A stretch of DNA of 64,000 nt, taken from the NCBI GenBank assembly GCA_964434385.1, contig CAYSUW010000001.1, positions 192,403 through 256,402 of the forward strand, in the 5' to 3' direction. Under the pieces are notes generated by a model, which was not told the origin of the DNA, did not search any database, and saw nothing but the letters and a program-made list of their open reading frames with translations. A program made the translations under genes and the position numbers. Origin of the DNA: GCA-002700125 sp964434385 (lineage in GTDB: Bacteria; Chloroflexota; Dehalococcoidia; Lucifugimonadales; Lucifugimonadaceae). Shown piece after piece: positions 59,785 through 64,000 of the stretch (positions are counted from its first letter, which is position 1; each line of letters starts with the position of its first letter).

Positions 59785-60849
59785 TCAATCTAAGATTTTA
59801 TTTTTTTTTGCGTTACTCATTATCTTTGTTTCACCATTTTTAATAGATACTATATCTTCGATCCTCACGCCTCCCCAATTTTCTATGTATATTCCTGGCT
59901 CTACAGTGAAAACCATGTTTTCTTCTATGATATTTTCACTAGTAGGTCCTACGCCTGGGTTTTCATGAACTTCTAAACCTACACCATGACCTAGGCTGTG
60001 CCCAAAATTCTCACCGAAACCTGAATCAGTAATTATTGATCTAGCTAAATTATCTATTCCTTTTCCTGTCATTCCCTTTTCGAGAGTTTCTATAGTAGTT
60101 AATTGAGCTATAAAAACAGTATCATAAATTTTATTGTATTTTTCATCAGGTTTTCCTATACATATTGTTCTAGTTAAATCACTACAATATCCTGAAAATT
60201 TTGCACCCATATCAATTACTATTGGTTCTCCTTCGCGTATTTTTCTATTGCTTGGAGAATGATGAGGTTTAGCTGAATTAGGCCCCGATGCCACTATTGT
60301 CTCAAAAGATAATGATTCTGCTCCTTGCATTCTTATGTGTTTTTCTAATTCCCATGCTATCTCTTTTTCAGTATCTCCTGGTTTTATATTTTCAGATATT
60401 GCGTTAAAAGAGTTGTCAGCAATATTTATTGCTTTTTGAATTGTTTCTAATTCTTCGTCATCTTTTATGGATCTTAGAGAGGATATTATATTAGGTGAAG
60501 GTATCCATTTGTAAGGTGTCTTGTCTTCAAGATATTTCAAATTTTCAACAGTGATATCTTCTGATTCGAAAGCTATATTTTTGAGATTTAATCCTTCAGT
60601 AATAGCTAAAGGCCAGGGGGTTTGACTAGTAACTGTAATAACCTCAAATTGGGCAGATTCGGTTTCTGCTTGGATTGAATATCTTGAATCAGTAGATAAC
60701 CTACATTCTTTTTCTGTAATTAATAAGTAACCCCAAGAACCTGTAAATCCAGATAGATATCTTCTGTTAATAGGATTTGAAATTAATATGGAATCAAATT
60801 CACTTTTTTTGATTACATCTTGTATTTTTTCTAATCTTTTCTCAGTCAA
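59785..60849 (-). CDS. pepP: Xaa-Pro aminopeptidase (M24 family)
   Basis: This 354-residue protein has an N-terminal creatinase-like domain (about residues 1-125; SNPINRRYLSGFTGSWG) and a pita-bread catalytic domain. The metal ligands are the Asp in IVIDMGAKFSGYCSDLTRT, the His in GHSLGHGVGLEVHE, and the Glu residues in VFTVEPGIYIENWGGVRIED. It removes N-terminal residues before proline. The pepP-efp pair is a common arrangement, both dealing with proline-containing chains. Confidence 0.95.
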   Translation of the reverse strand: MTEKRLEKIQDVIKKSEFDSILISNPINRRYLSGFTGSWGYLLITEKECRLSTDSRYSIQAETESAQFEVITVTSQTPWPLAITEGLNLKNIAFESEDITVENLKYLEDKTPYKWIPSPNIISSLRSIKDDEELETIQKAINIADNSFNAISENIKPGDTEKEIAWELEKHIRMQGAESLSFETIVASGPNSAKPHHSPSNRKIREGEPIVIDMGAKFSGYCSDLTRTICIGKPDEKYNKIYDTVFIAQLTTIETLEKGMTGKGIDNLARSIITDSGFGENFGHSLGHGVGLEVHENPGVGPTSENIIEENMVFTVEPGIYIENWGGVRIEDIVSIKNGETKIMSNAKKNKILD

Positions 60850-60850
60850 T

Positions 60851-61291
60851 TTATTTGCTATTTATTTGATCAATTAAATGTTTGAGGGCAAAAATATATC
60901 CCTTTTTACCGAGACCAGAAATTTGACCTATTGATATAGGTGCAATGATTGAGGTGCTTCTGAATTTTTCTCTTGCATGAATATTTGATAGATGAACTTC
61001 TATGGTAGCAAGATTTGAATCAATTATTGCATCTACCAAGGAATAACCTGAACTAGTTAGGGCACCAGGATTAATTATTATTCCAAATGAATCTTTAGAA
61101 TGTTTTTGGATAAAATCTACGATATTTCCCTCGTGATTAGATTGAAAACATTCTATTTCAAGGTTGTGTGATTTTCCATATTCTAGAATTTCGCTTTCAA
61201 TTTCTTCAAGAGTTATATCTCCATAGAATTTTGATTCTCGATTACCTAGGTTATTTAAATTTGGACCATTAATTAATAGAATTTTTTTCAT
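60851..61291 (-). CDS. aroQ: 3-dehydroquinate dehydratase, type II
   Basis: This 146-residue enzyme has ILLINGPNLNNLGNRESKFYG with the catalytic Tyr region, FQSNHEGNIVDFI, IINPGALTSSGYSLVDAI, VEVHLSNIHAREKFRSTS and ISGLGKKGY. It makes 3-dehydroshikimate, step three of the shikimate pathway started by the DAHP synthase at 22917. It begins the minus-strand run aroQ-pepP-efp-xseA-xseB, with 1 bp before pepP. Confidence 0.97.
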   Translation of the reverse strand: MKKILLINGPNLNNLGNRESKFYGDITLEEIESEILEYGKSHNLEIECFQSNHEGNIVDFIQKHSKDSFGIIINPGALTSSGYSLVDAIIDSNLATIEVHLSNIHAREKFRSTSIIAPISIGQISGLGKKGYIFALKHLIDQINSK

Positions 61292-61344
61292 TTTATACCT
61301 CAGTATTTAAGTTTAACGGATTTATTAACAAAAAAAATATTTGA

Positions 61345-62307
61345 TTAAGCATTTTTAGATCTAGGGTGAGATGAATTATATATTTCTTTTATTTTTTCTT
61401 TAGAAATATGAGTGTAAATTTGTGTTGTAGTTGGGCTAGAGTGTCCTAATAATTCTTGGACTACTTTGATATCAGCGCCACCATCTAACATATGGGTAGC
61501 AAAACTATGACGAAGAGTGTGTGTATGGAAATCTTCATGAAGTCCTGCAATCTGACTATATTTTTTCACTATTCTTTGAATTGATCTTGTTGAAATAGGA
61601 TTTCCAAATTTATTTAAGAATAAATAGTTTGTATTAGATGTTGTTTTTCTTTCAAAATCCAAATATTTTTTAATTGAATTTACAGCTTTTTCTCCAATTA
61701 ATACTATTCTTTCTTTATTTCCTTTACCTTTCACTTTTATTTCGCCTGATTCAAGATTAATATTTTCGAGTAATAGGTTTCTCAATTCACTTACTCTCAT
61801 TCCTGATCCGTACAAAACTTCTATTATTGTTGAGTTTCTTAATTTCATTTTAGTCGAGATAAAATCTTCTTCCATCATTTTAGAGATATCTTCTGAGTTT
61901 TCTATTCTAGGTAATTTTTGATCTTGCTTAGGAGGTTTTACCATTTCTGCAGGATTATGAGATATTTCATTGTTATCTTCCAAGTAGGTGAAAAAAGTTT
62001 TTAGTGATGAGAGTTTTCTTGAAATGCTTTTCCTAGACACATTCCTCATTGATAACCACCTCATATATCCTCTAATATGATTTTTATGTAAGTCATGCAA
62101 TGATTTTAATGAAATGCTATTTAAGAACTCAAAAAATGTTGTTAAATCTATTACATAATTTCTAATGGTGTACGAGGAGAGAAGTCGTCTTTTATCCAAA
62201 AATTCCTTGTAGTTTATTACTTGATCAAACCAAGGTTTTCGGATAATTTTTTCATAAAGCGACTTAGGGATTTCTGATTTTTCCTGATTTTTTCTAGAAG
62301 ATATCAT
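61345..62307 (-). CDS. xerC: Tyrosine recombinase, XerC/XerD type
   Basis: This 320-residue integrase-family protein has an N-terminal SAM-like core-binding domain (about residues 28-125; NYVIDLTTFFEFL). The catalytic domain has the first Arg in YGSGMRVSELRNL, Lys in VKGKGNKERIV, HTLRHSFATHMLDGGADIK with His and Arg, LGHSSPTTTQIYTH with the final His, and Tyr in IYTH. Length and composition fit the housekeeping dimer-resolution recombinases used with FtsK rather than a phage integrase. Whether it is XerC or XerD cannot be decided. It follows topA after about 87 bp. Confidence 0.92.
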   Translation of the reverse strand: MISSRKNQEKSEIPKSLYEKIIRKPWFDQVINYKEFLDKRRLLSSYTIRNYVIDLTTFFEFLNSISLKSLHDLHKNHIRGYMRWLSMRNVSRKSISRKLSSLKTFFTYLEDNNEISHNPAEMVKPPKQDQKLPRIENSEDISKMMEEDFISTKMKLRNSTIIEVLYGSGMRVSELRNLLLENINLESGEIKVKGKGNKERIVLIGEKAVNSIKKYLDFERKTTSNTNYLFLNKFGNPISTRSIQRIVKKYSQIAGLHEDFHTHTLRHSFATHMLDGGADIKVVQELLGHSSPTTTQIYTHISKEKIKEIYNSSHPRSKNA

Positions 62308-62394
62308 TTATTTAAAATTAAAAATTTATATTCTCTAATTTTATCTAGTTTTATTTATTTGTTCTTCTATAAAAGATACTAAGATAATGAATTT

Positions 62395-64000
62395 TTAGCT
62401 GTGGAGACTTTTTTCACTCATTGAAAGTTGTAATTTTTTTAGTGATCTTTCTCTCCTTCTTCCTTTTGATGCCCAAGCTTCTTCATCTCCTGTAACTTTA
62501 CATTCTCTGTCCTCACAAGCTAGGAATGCACCATCACCTTTTTTATTTCTGAATCTTATCCACATTAAGTGTGGGGCAATTTCCAAAGATTCATTCACGG
62601 ATTTTGTTCCTAAGGGTGGATCATTTTCCTCAAAATTTTTTCCTGTTTCAGAATTGATACACGGAGATTTCGCTGAACATACTATGTTAGTTCTTAAAAA
62701 ATTATATTCACTAGGATCTCTAGGATTTTCTTCACCCCTTAAAGCTAATTTAGATGTCAAAGGTTCAAAATTATTCCAGAAGTTTTTTACAAAGTTTTCT
62801 CTTTTTGATTTTCCATTAGAAATAAGATCAAGTTCTTGTTCCATTTTCTCAGTAAATTTGTAGTCCATAAAACTATTTGAGAATTCTATTTTTAGTTCCT
62901 CTACTAGTGCATTTCCTATTGGGCTTAAATATATTGATCTACTACTTATCCATACATACCTTTTATCTTTTATAGTGTTAAGAATGCTTGCGTAGGTACT
63001 AGGCCGTCCCACACCTAAATCCTCCATTGCTTTTATTAAAGAAGCTTCCGTGTATCTTGGAGCGTGTTGTGTGAATTTTTGTTCTTTATTTAATGAATCT
63101 AGATCTACTGATATTCCTTCTTTAAGATCTGGAAGCTTTTTATTTTCTTTTTCAGGAAATAACTTTTTAAATCCATCAAAAACTAACTCCTCTGTTTCTG
63201 ATTTAAATTTGTAACTATTCTCATCATTCAATGAGGAAGTAATTAAACTAGTTTTTTTAGTTTTGCTCTCCGTCATTTGGCTTGCCACAGTTCTTTTCCA
63301 AATTAAATCATAGAGCTTAAATTGATCATCTTCTAAAAAACTCTTAATTGATTCAGGTGTTCTATTTATAGATGTAGGCCTTATTGCTTCATGGGCCTCC
63401 TGAGCATTAGCAGATCTAGTTTTGTATTTTCTTTCAGTAAAATAATTTTCACCATAAGAATTTTTTATGTGACCCATGATACTTTTCATTGATTCATTAG
63501 ATAATATTGTTGAATCAGTTCTCATATAAGTAATTAATCCTTCTTCTCCTCCTCCTATTTTTATTCCTTGAAATAGTTGTTGAGCAACAGCCATGGTTTT
63601 AGAAGGACTCATTCTTAACCTAAAAGAAGCGTCTTGCTGAAGCGTACTGGTTGTAAAAGGAGGCCTAGGCTTTGAAGTTCTATTGGAGGTCTTAATGGAT
63701 TCTATTGAAAAAACTGAGTTGTTTATTGAATTTTCAATCTGATCTGCTTGTAATTGATTACTTATTTTGAAATCTTTTGCAGTTACTCCAGGTATTTTGA
63801 ATAATTTTCCTGAGTATGAATTATTATTTGATAAGAAATTAGCATTTATATTCCAATATTCTTCTGGATTGAATGCTTTTATTTCGTCCTCTTTATCTTT
63901 TACGATGCTAACGGCAACTGATTGTACACTAACTACTGATAATCGATTTAATCTTAGTAAAGAAGAAGTTAAACCACTTAAAGTAAACCCAACTAACCTA
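62395..64000 (-). CDS. topA: DNA topoisomerase I (5' partial at the right edge)
   Basis: The Met at 63612 is internal. Upstream codons continue in frame to the window edge with the topoisomerase IA blocks RLVGFTLSGLTSS, SVQSVAVSIV and PPFTTSTLQQDAS, so the start lies outside. The catalytic Tyr is in GLITYMRTDST, and ALVEELKIEFSNSFMDYKFT and GVGRPSTYASIL follow. The C-terminal region has only a reduced Cys arrangement (CSAKSPC ... CEDREC) instead of several classical zinc ribbons, then a basic tail. It relaxes negative supercoils. It is upstream of the Xer recombinase, a common pairing. Confidence 0.95.
   Translation of the reverse strand, partial: RLVGFTLSGLTSSLLRLNRLSVVSVQSVAVSIVKDKEDEIKAFNPEEYWNINANFLSNNNSYSGKLFKIPGVTAKDFKISNQLQADQIENSINNSVFSIESIKTSNRTSKPRPPFTTSTLQQDASFRLRMSPSKTMAVAQQLFQGIKIGGGEEGLITYMRTDSTILSNESMKSIMGHIKNSYGENYFTERKYKTRSANAQEAHEAIRPTSINRTPESIKSFLEDDQFKLYDLIWKRTVASQMTESKTKKTSLITSSLNDENSYKFKSETEELVFDGFKKLFPEKENKKLPDLKEGISVDLDSLNKEQKFTQHAPRYTEASLIKAMEDLGVGRPSTYASILNTIKDKRYVWISSRSIYLSPIGNALVEELKIEFSNSFMDYKFTEKMEQELDLISNGKSKRENFVKNFWNNFEPLTSKLALRGEENPRDPSEYNFLRTNIVCSAKSPCINSETGKNFEENDPPLGTKSVNESLEIAPHLMWIRFRNKKGDGAFLACEDRECKVTGDEEAWASKGRRRERSLKKLQLSMSEKSLHS

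Noticed and set aside
61345..62307. Xer recombinase as a marker of an integrated element
   Set aside because: Length, motifs and position next to topA fit the chromosomal Xer system, and no attachment-site duplications were noticed.
1..64000. CRISPR arrays, insertion sequences, prophage or defence genes
   Set aside because: No regularly spaced repeats, transposase motifs or phage structural genes were seen; the only recombinase is a housekeeping Xer type.

Overview
The window is a gene-dense, AT-rich (roughly 30% G+C by eye, not computed) stretch of a bacterial chromosome made almost entirely of housekeeping genes. There are no insertion sequences, phage genes, CRISPR arrays or rRNA. The organism is probably an aerobe: it has ctaA and ctaB for heme A, hence an aa3-type oxidase. 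I infer a marine, streamlined Chloroflexota lineage (SAR202 / Dehalococcoidia-like). The reasons are an AccD-AccA fusion, an enolase-superfamily gene beside an HpcH/HpaI aldolase, an rpmF-fabD-nusB-acpP cluster, small low-GC genes and very tight packing. This assignment is inference, not shown by a marker phylogeny.

Layout. 1-7.4 kb is the accessory-like part: the end of a very large coiled-coil protein with TolB-like repeats and a C-terminal membrane segment, a YHYH-domain lipoprotein split by a frameshift, a small SAM methyltransferase, a FAS1 lipoprotein preceded by a direct repeat and followed by a clear terminator, a small orphan gene, and tRNA-Ser(UGA). 7.4-18.1 kb holds a sugar nucleotidyltransferase, the rsmD-coaD-coiled coil-polA operon, lysS-serS and ligA-pth. 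18.2-25.3 kb holds DUF1015-aspC, tyrS, ribF, and aromatic amino-acid genes (DAHP synthase, aroH, trpA). 25.3-29.3 kb has a CPBP protease, ftsH and infC-rpmI-rplT. 29.3-37.5 kb has ctaA-ctaB, tsaD, an aldolase plus enolase-superfamily enzyme, thiG-thiE-thiS, and a HAD phosphatase.

37.5-44.2 kb has the accDA fusion, ftsK, a frameshifted family-4 uracil-DNA glycosylase, and the rpmF-fabD-nusB-acpP operon with a palindrome sitting on its promoter. 44.4-50.4 kb has ruvCAB and a heterodimeric ABC exporter. 50.5-57.7 kb has a RimI-like acetyltransferase, a DapA-family protein, a ferredoxin, an A-type Fe-S carrier with a Gly/Cys tail, an Lrp regulator, bioY, aspS, tig and clpP. 57.7-64 kb has aroQ-pepP-efp-xseA-xseB, a Xer recombinase and the 3' part of topA, which runs off the right edge.

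Themes. Lipid synthesis (accDA, fabD, acpP, with bioY supplying biotin for the carboxylase), translation (lysS, serS, tyrS, aspS, infC, efp, rpmI, rplT, rpmF), DNA repair (polA, ligA, ruvABC, xseAB, UDG, topA) and protein quality control (ftsH, clpP, tig) dominate. Convergent gene pairs are separated by 0-17 bp or overlap. Starts other than ATG (TTG, GTG) are frequent. Two genes are clearly broken by frameshifts and a third (rsmD) has an abnormal 5' end; this could be biology or consensus error. I did not find an obviously new multi-gene system. The most interesting leads are the large composite coiled-coil protein, the rpmF/fab operator, the Gly/Cys-tailed Fe-S carrier, and the EF-P with an altered tip loop.
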